Below are positions 19,066 through 25,455 of a stretch of DNA of 56,215 nt, in pieces. A program made the position numbers and the translations under genes. How positions within the stretch are numbered: position 1 is the stretch's first letter; every line of letters starts with the position of its first letter. The notes under the pieces are model-generated. The model did not search any database and was not told the DNA's origin. It saw nothing but the letters and a program-made list of their open reading frames with translations. Source of the DNA: a virus. Location of the stretch: IMG/VR virus record IMGVR_UViG_3300029998_000036, positions 1 through 56,215 of that record; one strand, 5' to 3'.

Positions 19066-19167
19066 CAATTGTTTTTGGAAAAGAACTAAGGAATCGAACC
19101 TTGGGCTCCAATATACGTTAGGAGGAATAGATCCAGCTATTCATGCACTCCTCTCCAAAAACAATTG
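19066..19167. repeat. 14-bp inverted repeat enclosing the tRNA-like element
   Basis: CAATTGTTTTTGGA (19066-19079) and TCCAAAAACAATTG (19154-19167) are perfectly complementary arms. In minus-strand RNA they extend the acceptor-like stem to about 18 pairs with two G-U pairs, forming a long closed stem around three inner hairpins. Confidence 0.85.
19076..19154 (-). tRNA. tRNA-like cloverleaf, anticodon uncertain (degenerate tRNA or tRNA mimic)
   Basis: Reading the minus strand, a T-arm CAAGG-TTCGATT-CCTTA has the canonical seven-base T-loop. It is followed by seven bases and TCCA, which is exact tRNA 3' geometry. Upstream hairpins are GAATAG-CTGGAT-CTATTC (D-arm position) and a CTCC/GGAG stem around TAACGTATATT (anticodon position); if the loop is ACGTATA, the anticodon would be GTA with an unusual C33. 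The D-arm is irregular and the acceptor pairs mainly through G-U. It lies in the leader of the minus-strand operon. A functional tRNA is possible, but a mimic or processing signal fits as well. Confidence 0.45.
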
Positions 19168-19208
19168 ATTAAAGAGAAACTCTCATAATAAGTTGTATAA
19201 TTGTTAAT

Positions 19209-19228
19209 CAAAATAAAACGAAAATTAA
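19209..19228 (-). promoter_or_regulatory. Phage early promoter/operator motif, copy 1
   Basis: The minus strand reads TTAATTTTCGTTTTATTTTG, matching the motif found at 19531, 20365 and 29444. It points toward the tRNA-like element and the gene at 19008. Promoter function is inferred from repeated placement before operons and from the TAnnTTTG-like end. Confidence 0.55.
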
Positions 19229-19230
19229 AT

Positions 19231-19250
19231 ATTATCTAATAATAGATAAT
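19231..19250. repeat. Perfect 8-bp palindrome, possible operator or weak terminator
   Basis: ATTATCTA and TAGATAAT (19231-19238, 19243-19250) flank ATAA. It sits between the stop of the 19253 gene and the promoter motif at 19209, and is followed on the minus strand by an AT-rich, T-containing stretch. It could end the upstream transcript or bind a regulator. Confidence 0.45.
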
Positions 19251-19252
19251 AA

Positions 19253-19513
19253 TTAAATTAAAGAAGTAATTAAATCATTTGCTTCTTTACCAAATGTCCT
19301 AGTTATAAAGTCCGATTGGCTACCATCAATATCTATGTTATAACCAAAATTAGATACTAAGTAATCATCAAACTTAACTATATCAAAGAATATATCTCCT
19401 ATCATTGTAGACAACATTGGATCCACATACTCTTTTAATGAAGTATGGAAAGTCTTAAGAAACAAAGAAGAAATTGAATTGATTTGATTGAAAGGTATAA
19501 TGGCAATACTCAA
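19253..19513 (-). CDS. Hypothetical protein with TTG start
   Basis: 86 residues if TTG 19513 is used; no ATG occurs until about residue 33. No Shine-Dalgarno sequence is visible, but the region upstream is A/T-rich, as is common for Bacteroidota. The protein is acidic at the C-terminal half (SQSDFITRTFGKEANDLI), with no motif recognised. It is the first gene leftward of the control region, 17 bases from a copy of the early motif. Confidence 0.5.
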   Translation of the reverse strand: MSIAIIPFNQINSISSLFLKTFHTSLKEYVDPMLSTMIGDIFFDIVKFDDYLVSNFGYNIDIDGSQSDFITRTFGKEANDLITSLI

Positions 19514-19530
19514 TAATAGTTATTAATAAT

Positions 19531-19550
19531 CAATATATAACGAAAATTAA
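19531..19550 (-). promoter_or_regulatory. Phage early promoter/operator motif, copy 2
   Basis: The minus strand reads TTAATTTTCGTTATATATTG, 17 bases upstream of the TTG start at 19513. It shares 16 or more positions with the copies at 20365 and 29444. Confidence 0.55.
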
Positions 19551-19867
19551 ACACAACTTACTATAAGAAGATATATAGTATAAGAGATAATATATTAACT
19601 AATATATATAATAGTATAATATATATATAATAATATATAGTAACTAATAATAATAAATAGAGTATAATAAAGAATAGTAATATATAGTATTATATAATAT
19701 ATATATCCTATAATGAATAGATTCAAGTGTAATGCAGAATAAGAAGAATAGAAGTAAAAGCTGACACGTAAGCTTTGTGGAGTGTCTTACGATTTCTTAT
19801 TGTACGACGAATGCCAATTCGAGTTATTGTGAGCTATTTTAACTTTGTTGAAAATAATTACAATGTG

Positions 19868-19907
19868 CGCGCTTTAGTGTGCTCTGCGTAGCGACGCACA
19901 CAGCGCG
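19868..19907. repeat. GC-rich bulged hairpin inside an AT desert
   Basis: CGCGCT-TTA-GTGTGC (19868-19882) pairs with GCACAC-AGCGCG (19896-19907): 12 pairs, a three-base bulge and a 13-base loop (19883-19895). It stands out strongly against the flanking TATA-type tracts. It may be an origin hairpin, a protein-binding site or part of a structured RNA. Confidence 0.65.
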
Positions 19908-20071
19908 TAACTATATATAGATATATATACTATATAGTATAATATAGTTACTATAATATATATTAATATATATAGTATAATATATAATAGACTATATAAT
20001 ATAATAACTAATAGTAATATAACTATAAGTATCTACGATAATCTATAGTACTCTATATATAGCAGGACACT

Positions 20072-20157
20072 ATTCAATGACACTCCCCCACCCCCAGTAC
20101 AACCATAGGGGGAGCCTTGGATTCAATGAGCATATTCATGCGGGGAGATGTACTCCC
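20072..20157. repeat. G/C-box hairpins with ATTCAATGA direct repeats
   Basis: ATTCAATGA occurs at 20072-20080 and again at 20121-20129. Between and after the copies are two hairpins: CTCCCCC (20083-20089) with GGGGGAG (20108-20114), and GGGAG (20143-20147) with CTCCC (20153-20157). The complement of CCCCCACCCCC is a G-run pair that could form a quadruplex. The set looks like an iterated binding region in the putative origin. Confidence 0.5.
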
Positions 20158-20364
20158 ATACGTTAATGTTAAAATTTTATAATATATTTTTTACTACCTG
20201 ATATCGTTAATACCGATAGTAGGTTATTACTCTCATACATCATTAATAAATTTTACTATATATTTTTATTTATTATTTTTGTAATTAATAGATTTTCGAT
20301 TACACTTTCTAAAAAAATATTTTCTAAATTTTTTGGTGTAGAATTTAGGTAATAGGATAAGCAA

Positions 20365-20384
20365 TTAATTTTCGTTATATTTCG
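20365..20384 (+). promoter_or_regulatory. Phage early promoter/operator motif, copy 3 (rightward early operon)
   Basis: TTAATTTTCGTTATATTTCG, the reference copy of the motif, 56 bases before the first rightward early gene (20440). Part of it (AATTTTCGTT, 20367-20376) is repeated in inverted orientation as AACGAAAATT at 20405-20414, so the site could also be bound by a dimeric regulator. Confidence 0.6.
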
Positions 20385-20439
20385 ATAACAACAATTATCT
20401 TTTAAACGAAAATTTATTTATTATATACCGGAGGAGGAT

Positions 20440-20640
20440 ATGAAGAAAGTATTGTTTTCTATTTTGGTTATTACAGGTATATTCATGCTTGTATATTTAT
20501 TATTTATTTTCCTAATATTCTTTTTCACGCTAGTATGGCGTACAGATATATTGAATTGGGAAGTTCCTTTGAAATTGATATATCTACTAATATCTAGTTT
20601 GCTAAGCGGTATATCATTAATTGAAGTATATCATTATTAA
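20440..20640 (+). CDS. Small membrane protein
   Basis: 66 residues with a strong GGAGGAGG ribosome-binding site upstream. Two hydrophobic segments are separated by a short polar stretch (about 5-34, and about 45-60 including LIYLLISSLLSGISLI); the N-terminus is positively charged (MKK). It is the first gene of the rightward early operon. Early phage inner-membrane proteins of this size often act on the host envelope, but no family is recognised. Confidence 0.7.
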   Translation: MKKVLFSILVITGIFMLVYLLFIFLIFFFTLVWRTDILNWEVPLKLIYLLISSLLSGISLIEVYHY

Positions 20641-20667
20641 ATTTATTTATTATTAAACGGATTAGTT

Positions 20668-20889
20668 ATGAAAGTTTATATGGTTATAACCCAATCATTC
20701 CCTGATATGGTAGCCGGTTCTATCATTAGAGAAGATGGTCTTGTATTAGGAGTACATTTATCTAGCAATTTAGACTATTTGAAAAGAGATTTATCTCGTA
20801 AAGTAGAACGTGAAGAATACGAGTTAATAGATTGTTTAGATGGCAATACCCCTGAATTTTTAAAGCACTCTATAATTGTAGAAGGTTAG
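20668..20889 (+). CDS. Small hypothetical protein
   Basis: 73 residues. N-terminal beta-type stretch (MKVYMVITQSFPDMVAG), then charged helical segment (LDYLKRDLSRKVEREEYELI). No catalytic motif. Early operon gene; two bases separate its stop from the next ATG. Confidence 0.65.
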   Translation: MKVYMVITQSFPDMVAGSIIREDGLVLGVHLSSNLDYLKRDLSRKVEREEYELIDCLDGNTPEFLKHSIIVEG

Positions 20890-20891
20890 TT

Positions 20892-21266
20892 ATGAAAGAA
20901 AGTAAAGTAGCATCACAGGTTCAGTATGACAAAGCTATTAGAATATTTAATAAGACAACTGAGAACAGGACAATATATCTATGCAGCGATATAATCAAGT
21001 CATTTGAACAAGATATAGCTATAGACTACGATACAATCAAAAAGTTTAACGATTTATATGAAGGTAATTTTGACAAACCTAAGACTTTAGAGGAAGTATT
21101 CTACAAACATGCTTCAGTATGTTTAGAGGATTTAGATAGTGAAGAATATCCTCCAATGCCTAACGACGCCATGTTGTTTGATGATTTTAGAAAAGCAGTA
21201 GAAGAACATGTTAGATTAATTAGAACTAATCTAGAATATTGCAATTCAGTTGTAGAGGTTAAATAA
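20892..21266 (+). CDS. Hypothetical acidic protein
   Basis: 124 residues, acidic, predicted helical, with a Pro-rich centre (EEYPPMPNDAMLFDDF). The start follows the preceding stop by two bases and the stop overlaps the next ATG, so it is translationally coupled within the early operon. No family recognised. Confidence 0.65.
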   Translation: MKESKVASQVQYDKAIRIFNKTTENRTIYLCSDIIKSFEQDIAIDYDTIKKFNDLYEGNFDKPKTLEEVFYKHASVCLEDLDSEEYPPMPNDAMLFDDFRKAVEEHVRLIRTNLEYCNSVVEVK

Positions 21267-21577
21267 TGAAAGGTTATAAGTTCTATTTAGAGTATCCTAG
21301 TAATAAGGATAAACGTAAAGGTAAAATAAATGACTTAGGCAATCACAGCGGCAATGTATGCGCTATTATATTGGACACGCGTAGATATGGACAAGTAATG
21401 GGACATCCGATAGAGATAACGTACGACGCTATATCGGGATTAACGAATAATCCTAATAGTGAAGTATGTTCCTCTGAAGTATCTCAAAGTTGGTTATCGG
21501 GACGTTGTAAAGATATACAAGAAAGGATAGCTAGAATGATTCATCCGGCGTTGTTTAGGAGACTAGATGGAGAGTAA
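21266..21577 (+). CDS. Hypothetical protein
   Basis: 103 residues, N-terminal basic segment (NKDKRKGKIND), then a beta-rich region with two Cys, and a basic C-terminal helix (CKDIQERIARMIHPALFRRL). ATG overlaps the upstream stop (TAATG). No family recognised. Confidence 0.65.
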   Translation: MKGYKFYLEYPSNKDKRKGKINDLGNHSGNVCAIILDTRRYGQVMGHPIEITYDAISGLTNNPNSEVCSSEVSQSWLSGRCKDIQERIARMIHPALFRRLDGE

Positions 21578-21752
21578 AATCTATAAACTAGAACTAGAGG
21601 ATACAGAAGGAGTTTATCATGTGATGGGCTTCTTTCCTCATAGTAAAGCAGTCTATTTAGGTAGACGTCAAATGAGAACTCAAGATAATATCGTAGACTA
21701 TCAATTAACATTAAAGGAAAATAATAATGTCACAGAAAGCATTCAGAATTAA
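21567..21752 (+). CDS. Small hypothetical protein
   Basis: 61 residues; the ATG lies inside the last codons of the 21266 gene and its own end overlaps the next gene by 26 bases. Begins MESKIYKLELEDTEGVYHV, then a short basic stretch (LGRRQMR). Double overlap supports a real but coupled small gene; function unknown. Confidence 0.55.
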   Translation: MESKIYKLELEDTEGVYHVMGFFPHSKAVYLGRRQMRTQDNIVDYQLTLKENNNVTESIQN

Positions 21753-22038
21753 AGAAATCATATTAGAAGATACTCCTGTATCTTATCTTAGGAGCGATGT
21801 ATTATACACTTTAAACGTCGTAGACGGACTTGACCAATATGGTAATGGAATTGTCGTAATAGTAAAAGAAAACGTCTTAGAATCTATTGAAAAGGCTAAA
21901 GAAGCCAAGATAGATATAGTTAGAGAATCGCGTGGATCGCAGGAATTAAGGAAGCAGATAAAGTTAATAGACGAGCTTCAAGAATTCTTAAAAGCATTCA
22001 AAGAAGATGAGACTGAATACGAATGTATAGTAGGTTAG
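21727..22038 (+). CDS. Hypothetical protein
   Basis: 103 residues from ATG 21727, preceded by AAAGGA. Starts MSQKAFRIKEIILEDTPVSY; the N-terminal half is beta-type (DVLYTLNVVDGLDQYGNGIVV), the second half a charged helix (RKQIKLIDELQEFLKAFKED). One base separates it from the next gene. No family recognised. Confidence 0.65.
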   Translation: MSQKAFRIKEIILEDTPVSYLRSDVLYTLNVVDGLDQYGNGIVVIVKENVLESIEKAKEAKIDIVRESRGSQELRKQIKLIDELQEFLKAFKEDETEYECIVG

Positions 22039-22039
22039 T

Positions 22040-22243
22040 ATGGTTAATCAATTATTAATTACAGCCATAATAATACTAAGTATAACTAATATATTAGTTT
22101 ACGTATTTATGGTAATTACAGATTATAAAATAAGGAACAAAGCAAATGTACACGATGTCAAAAAACGAAATAGCGAACGGAATTCCATTACCTCGCACAT
22201 TAAACGGATTAAAGAATTTAAACCCAAGCACAGAAAATTCTAG
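22040..22243 (+). CDS. Small single-pass membrane protein
   Basis: 67 residues; one N-terminal membrane segment (LLITAIIILSITNILVYVFM) followed by a strongly basic cytoplasmic-type tail. It overlaps the next gene by 98 bases in another frame, which is long for this genome, so the tail sequence may be constrained by the neighbour. Function unknown. Confidence 0.5.
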   Translation: MVNQLLITAIIILSITNILVYVFMVITDYKIRNKANVHDVKKRNSERNSITSHIKRIKEFKPKHRKF

Positions 22244-22715
22244 TTATACTAAATCCGAATTAAAAATTCTATTAAAAGATTTTAAGTTATCTCTAGAAAA
22301 CAAAGGATACGATCTATCTACTGTAGCTAATTTAGAAGAATCTTTTTTAGATAGTCTTAAAACTACAAAAATAGAAAATTCTAAACCTACTTTAGACGAA
22401 CGTATTCAAGATTGGGTACATAATAAAAGTAATAAAGCTGATCGTCATAATAAAGGTAAACTACAATGGCACCTAGTCAATATGAAGGCATTAGAACCTC
22501 TCGTTAAGGTCATGGAGTCGGGTGCAATTAAGTATGGAGAGGATAATTGGATGAAAGGCTTAGAACGCAAGGAAATCCTTAATTCAATGCAACGTCATAT
22601 GAACGCTTTAAGAGAAGGAGAATTATTTGATAGTGAATCAGGATTACATCATTGTGGTCATATATTAGCGAATGCAATGTTTCTATCGAATTTTAGTAAA
22701 GAGGAGTGGGAGTAA
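22146..22715 (+). CDS. DUF5664-type dATP/dGTP diphosphohydrolase-like protein
   Basis: 189 residues, start ATG 22146 after TAAGGAAC. Residues about 98-185 carry the pattern of the phage dATP/dGTP diphosphohydrolase N-terminal family: DRHNKGKLQW, then GAIKYGEDNW, RHMNALREGE, and DSESGLHHCGHILANAMFL. The His/Asp/Glu residues there are candidate metal ligands. Such proteins alter host nucleotide pools or modify purine nucleotides in phages. The first 85 residues are polar and of unknown role. Family match is by motif order from memory. Confidence 0.75.
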   Translation: MYTMSKNEIANGIPLPRTLNGLKNLNPSTENSSYTKSELKILLKDFKLSLENKGYDLSTVANLEESFLDSLKTTKIENSKPTLDERIQDWVHNKSNKADRHNKGKLQWHLVNMKALEPLVKVMESGAIKYGEDNWMKGLERKEILNSMQRHMNALREGELFDSESGLHHCGHILANAMFLSNFSKEEWE

Positions 22716-22849
22716 TGAGTAAATTTTCAGAAAGAATGGGACCATTTATCCCTATGCTAGAGTTTTTATTGTCTGCGTCTAGAAAAAATTATTACAGAAG
22801 TCAAATGTTTCAATGGCGTTATAATATTATACAGGATGATTGGGAATGA
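22715..22849 (+). CDS. Micro-protein
   Basis: 44 residues (MSKFSERMGPFIPMLEFLLS start), aromatic- and basic-rich end. Its ATG overlaps the upstream stop (TAATG) and its stop overlaps the next ATG (ATGA), and GAGGAG lies just upstream. The junctions argue for a real gene. Function unknown. Confidence 0.55.
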   Translation: MSKFSERMGPFIPMLEFLLSASRKNYYRSQMFQWRYNIIQDDWE

Positions 22850-22977
22850 CATATCCACTATTTGAATCGTTATCAATAGTTATATTGTTCTTACTGTGTA
22901 TAGCGACAATACTTGTATTGATAGTTGGTATAGGCGTACTTATTGGTTTAATAATAAATTGGTGGAGAACAAGATGA
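22846..22977 (+). CDS. Small membrane protein
   Basis: 43 residues, almost entirely hydrophobic in the middle (IVILFLLCIATILVLIVGIG) and ending WWRTR. Probable single membrane segment. Overlaps both neighbours by four bases (ATGA), in a tightly coupled run of early genes. Confidence 0.6.
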   Translation: MTYPLFESLSIVILFLLCIATILVLIVGIGVLIGLIINWWRTR

Positions 22978-23417
22978 CATCTCAACAAAAGGGTAAACGT
23001 AACGAAAAGAAAACTAAAGATTATTTTGAGAAAATATATGCGTGTAGAGTTGAAAACACCAAATCATCATCGTCATACCGTAGTGTCGATGGTAAAGTCC
23101 AGTTTAGGCGTACTAATAATGATTTCTTCGGTCTGTGGGATCATGTATGCATTAGTACAACTTATACTTCTATTCCTATTAATGGTCATATAGGGTTAGA
23201 TGGTAAACTAGTGCAGTATAATGACGATACCGTTCCTACTCAAGATGTAGATATTGGGAAAGGTTTGACTTTCTACGCTCAGACAAAAAGCAACGAATTA
23301 CCTAATTACTTTGCTAAAGCGTATCGTCAAGAATTAGTAGACTTTCCAGCTGATATTAAATTATTTATAGTCTGGAAAGATAGAGTTAAGAAACCATTGA
23401 TTTATTTAATCCATTAG
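22974..23417 (+). CDS. Putative PD-(D/E)XK nuclease (Holliday-junction-resolvase-like)
   Basis: 147 residues from ATG 22974, which overlaps the upstream stop; a longer frame from 22896 lacks a good start and covers the neighbour. Order of possible catalytic elements: RNE (E11) in the first helix, then RRTNNDFFGLWD (D50 or D56), then FYAQTKS (Q103 and K105), followed by a helix. This E...D...(E/Q)xK arrangement is that of PD-(D/E)XK nucleases such as archaeal-type resolvases and VRR-NUC proteins. The Q in the last motif is a known variant. Activity is inferred. Confidence 0.55.
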   Translation: MTSQQKGKRNEKKTKDYFEKIYACRVENTKSSSSYRSVDGKVQFRRTNNDFFGLWDHVCISTTYTSIPINGHIGLDGKLVQYNDDTVPTQDVDIGKGLTFYAQTKSNELPNYFAKAYRQELVDFPADIKLFIVWKDRVKKPLIYLIH

Positions 23418-23486
23418 AAACGATTTAAGCATGTTAAACTACATAGACGACACTTACTATGAAAAAGTAATTCAACCTTAACCTTG

Positions 23487-23529
23487 CGCTTATATGCCCC
23501 TATAAAATAGAATTAAAAAGATATAAGCG
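23487..23529 (+). repeat. 9-bp inverted repeat downstream of the nuclease gene
   Basis: CGCTTATAT (23487-23495) and ATATAAGCG (23521-23529) are complementary across 25 bases. With the terminator-like hairpin at 23551 it fills the only sizeable gap in the early operon (23418-23603). Role unknown; possibly RNA structure or a regulator site. Confidence 0.4.
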
Positions 23530-23550
23530 TTACGATTTGATTACAAGTAT

Positions 23551-23588
23551 GGATTAGGTATTGTTAGCTATCTAGTCCTGTTTATTTT
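23551..23588 (+). terminator. Probable intrinsic terminator in the early operon
   Basis: GGATTAGGTA (23551-23560) pairs with TATCTAGTCC (23569-23578), ten pairs including two G-U, loop TTGTTAGC, followed by TGTTTATTTT. The next gene has its own AAAGGA ribosome-binding site. It may split the early operon in two or attenuate it. Confidence 0.6.
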
Positions 23589-23603
23589 AAAGGAACAAAA
23601 ATA

Positions 23604-23840
23604 ATGATAGTCAAAGAACTTAAACAATATCTAGATAACGTTGATGAAAATATTGACGTAGTTATTGTTAACGAACATCGTAGTATACGTTATACTTCTC
23701 CAATTGACAAAGTAAGAGTAAGAGCATTTAGAGAGGAACCAAAAGCAGGTTATCATGAAATCATACAGTTTGTTATTAGTCCCGACACATCCATAGGTTC
23801 AGAAATTAAATCAACTGATATATGGATTAAATTACATTAA
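23604..23840 (+). CDS. Small hypothetical protein
   Basis: 78 residues, start after AAAGGAAC. Begins MIVKELKQYLDNVDENIDVV, a pattern seen in many small phage proteins in which a helix (here VKELKQYLD) is followed by a beta strand. Ends with WIKLH. No enzymatic motif. First gene after the terminator at 23551. Confidence 0.6.
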   Translation: MIVKELKQYLDNVDENIDVVIVNEHRSIRYTSPIDKVRVRAFREEPKAGYHEIIQFVISPDTSIGSEIKSTDIWIKLH

Positions 23841-23857
23841 TAACTATAGGTATCACT

Positions 23858-24004
23858 ATGAAAGAATTACAATTATGTAAGTATAGAAATGAATGGTCTT
23901 TGTATGATCCTAATAGTAGAACTTATTGGTTTACTAATGCAAAGTCTACTTATCAAAGAATAAAAAAACTTAAACAAATTATGAAAGAGGATAGAGGTAA
24001 ATAG
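23858..24004 (+). CDS. Micro-protein
   Basis: 48 residues (MKELQLCKYRNEWSLYDPN start), aromatic-rich then Lys-rich (YQRIKKLKQIMKEDRGK). ATG is preceded by TATAGG. Fits the run of closely spaced small early genes; function unknown. Confidence 0.5.
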   Translation: MKELQLCKYRNEWSLYDPNSRTYWFTNAKSTYQRIKKLKQIMKEDRGK

Positions 24005-24005
24005 T

Positions 24006-24122
24006 ATGACAGAAATGCAAGCACACGTTGTTAATATGCTACAATTACAATCAATATGTTATTGTATCTGTTCATTTGCATTGATTATCATTGCAATAAA
24101 TTCTTTTAATAAAAAGAAGTAA
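24006..24122 (+). CDS. Micro membrane protein
   Basis: 38 residues with one hydrophobic helix (SICYCICSFALIIIAINSF) and a terminal KKK. One base separates it from the preceding stop. Probable single-pass membrane peptide. Confidence 0.5.
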   Translation: MTEMQAHVVNMLQLQSICYCICSFALIIIAINSFNKKK

Positions 24123-24154
24123 TTAGATTTTTTAAATAAATTTGAGAATAAAAA

Positions 24155-24322
24155 ATGAAAATCGAGACAAGATATATAGACACTATTTTAGGATATTCAG
24201 ATGCAAGCGAAAATATTCTTTTTATGTACTTCGACAATAGAAATTTTTTAAAATGCTCCCAAGACCTTAAATTTATCGATGTAAAAACTGGTAAAACCTC
24301 ATATTTTGGAGTAATAGAATGA
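24155..24322 (+). CDS. Micro-protein
   Basis: 55 residues, beta-rich (MKIETRYIDTILGYSDAS start; KFIDVKTGKTSYFGVIE end). Start is preceded only by an A-rich stretch, typical for Bacteroidota. The stop overlaps the next ATG (ATGA). Function unknown. Confidence 0.5.
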   Translation: MKIETRYIDTILGYSDASENILFMYFDNRNFLKCSQDLKFIDVKTGKTSYFGVIE

Positions 24323-24468
24323 AAAAGTTAAATCCATTATTCGCGGGTATGCTTCTTATGGCTACATCTGAGGTTTTATCCGAAAAGAAAAAGCGTAAAT
24401 TTAATTGCAAAATACCAAGAGACCCAAATATTACTCGAATACTTAAACAATTAGAAAGAGGTAAATAA
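24319..24468 (+). CDS. Micro-protein, basic
   Basis: 49 residues; a short hydrophobic start (LFAGMLLMA), then Lys/Arg-rich (SEKKKRKF). Overlaps neighbours at both ends (ATGA, TAATG), so translation is coupled. Function unknown. Confidence 0.5.
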   Translation: MKKLNPLFAGMLLMATSEVLSEKKKRKFNCKIPRDPNITRILKQLERGK

Positions 24469-24866
24469 TGGCTAATCAAACAATGGAAGTATTAAGCTTT
24501 ATAGAATTAACACAATTAGCAACAAAAGAAAATTGGGAATTTACAAATAATATTTTTCCTTTGATAAATAACGTTAAAAAAGTAAACAGCTTAGGAATAG
24601 AAGTCGACGGCAATGTTAGCGATTTTTACTCCCAAAAATTTAAGCCGGAATTAATTCCGGAATTGTTTGAAGGGTGGGTATTTGAACAGCAATGCTTTAT
24701 TAATGGTTTTAACGATATTGCTTTTAATAATAAAACTTATTTAATTAGTGTTAGAAATAGATGTTTGTTTTCTCATTACTATCCCCATACTCTTGACGAT
24801 TTTATAAACGATACTTCTAGAGCCAGTATTAAATTAACTTGGAAAATTAATTTTAAGGAAAATTAA
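24468..24866 (+). CDS. Hypothetical protein
   Basis: 132 residues, AGAGG ribosome-binding site within the upstream gene. Aromatic-rich and neutral, with segments NWEFTNNIFPLINNVKKV and HYYPHTLDDFINDTSRAS. No motif recognised; soluble by appearance. Codon use matches the neighbours. Confidence 0.65.
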   Translation: MANQTMEVLSFIELTQLATKENWEFTNNIFPLINNVKKVNSLGIEVDGNVSDFYSQKFKPELIPELFEGWVFEQQCFINGFNDIAFNNKTYLISVRNRCLFSHYYPHTLDDFINDTSRASIKLTWKINFKEN

Positions 24867-24867
24867 A

Positions 24868-25014
24868 ATGCAAATAGTAATAAAAATTATTGACGGAGAA
24901 AATGAATTGTTTACATCAATAAGCGAAGAAACTTACGAACAAATGGCATTAAAAATTGAAAGCCCATTAGATAATATTTATAAAAGTTTAAAAGAATTAT
25001 TTGGGAAGGACTAA
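24868..25014 (+). CDS. Micro-protein
   Basis: 48 residues (MQIVIKIIDGENELFTSI start), a strand-then-helix pattern and acidic. Preceded by AAGGAAAATTAAA. Part of the early small-gene array; function unknown. Confidence 0.5.
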   Translation: MQIVIKIIDGENELFTSISEETYEQMALKIESPLDNIYKSLKELFGKD

Positions 25015-25018
25015 AAAT

Positions 25019-25186
25019 ATGAGTTTATCAGTAAAAGAATTAATAAAAGAATTGCAAAAAATTTTAGATTCAAATTCAGACGTACAGGATTACGTAGTAT
25101 GTATGGACTGCGGCGATTATAATTTATTAGAAGCCGATTGTATCTCGATGTCAAATTCACAACAGACTTTAACAATTAATTCATAA
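25019..25186 (+). CDS. Small hypothetical protein
   Basis: 55 residues from ATG 25019 (a TTG at 25001 lies upstream but inside the neighbour, and GGAAGGA is correctly spaced for 25019). Begins MSLSVKELIKELQKIL, similar in plan to the 23604 protein: a leading helix, then strands with CMDC. Confidence 0.55.
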   Translation: MSLSVKELIKELQKILDSNSDVQDYVVCMDCGDYNLLEADCISMSNSQQTLTINS

Positions 25187-25194
25187 GGTTTAAA

Positions 25195-25455
25195 ATGACA
25201 CCGCAAGAAATAGAAGAAGTATGGCATAAATATTCAATTAGAATCGGTAGCTACCATGCTAAATTTATTAGAAAGATAGATTTTACCAAAGCCGCCAACG
25301 AATTAATACCTAGCGAGATGGATCGGCTTAAAATAGAATTAGCAAATTTGCAAATAGAATTTGAGGATAATGGCTGTAGTTATCAATATTATACGTCTTA
25401 TAAAAAAGATAAAATCAATAGAATTAAAGAATTAGAGGCGAAAAATGAAAGTTAA
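25195..25455 (+). CDS. Small coiled-coil protein
   Basis: 86 residues; the second half (MDRLKIELANLQIEFEDNG and KDKINRIKELEAKNES) has heptad-like spacing typical of a coiled coil. It overlaps the next gene by 11 bases. Function unknown. Confidence 0.6.
   Translation: MTPQEIEEVWHKYSIRIGSYHAKFIRKIDFTKAANELIPSEMDRLKIELANLQIEFEDNGCSYQYYTSYKKDKINRIKELEAKNES

Larger units (their letters stand above)
19514..20439. other. Non-coding control region, possible replication origin
   Basis: No convincing gene in 926 bases. It separates leftward and rightward early genes. AT-alternating tracts (about 19556-19720 and 19910-20060) flank a more balanced island at 19740-19910 that contains stems CGTAAG/CTTACG, CGAAT/ATTCG and the GC-rich hairpin at 19868. 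Further right are G/C-box hairpins (20083-20157), a TATCG/CGATA hairpin (20202-20218) and the rightward promoter motif (20365). Easily melted AT tracts beside structured GC elements are typical of phage origins; function is inferred. Confidence 0.6.

Noticed and set aside
19560-19735. TATA-rich tracts read as transposon ends or CRISPR-like repeats
   Set aside because: No regular repeat unit or terminal inverted repeats; simple AT-alternating low-complexity sequence.
19811-19891. 26-codon frame MPIRVIVSYFNF... in the control region
   Set aside because: No ribosome-binding site; the end of the frame runs into the GC hairpin; no coupling to other genes.
23431-23481. 16-codon frame MLNYIDDTYYEKVIQP between the nuclease gene and the terminator
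   Set aside because: No ribosome-binding site and no coupling; too short to support.
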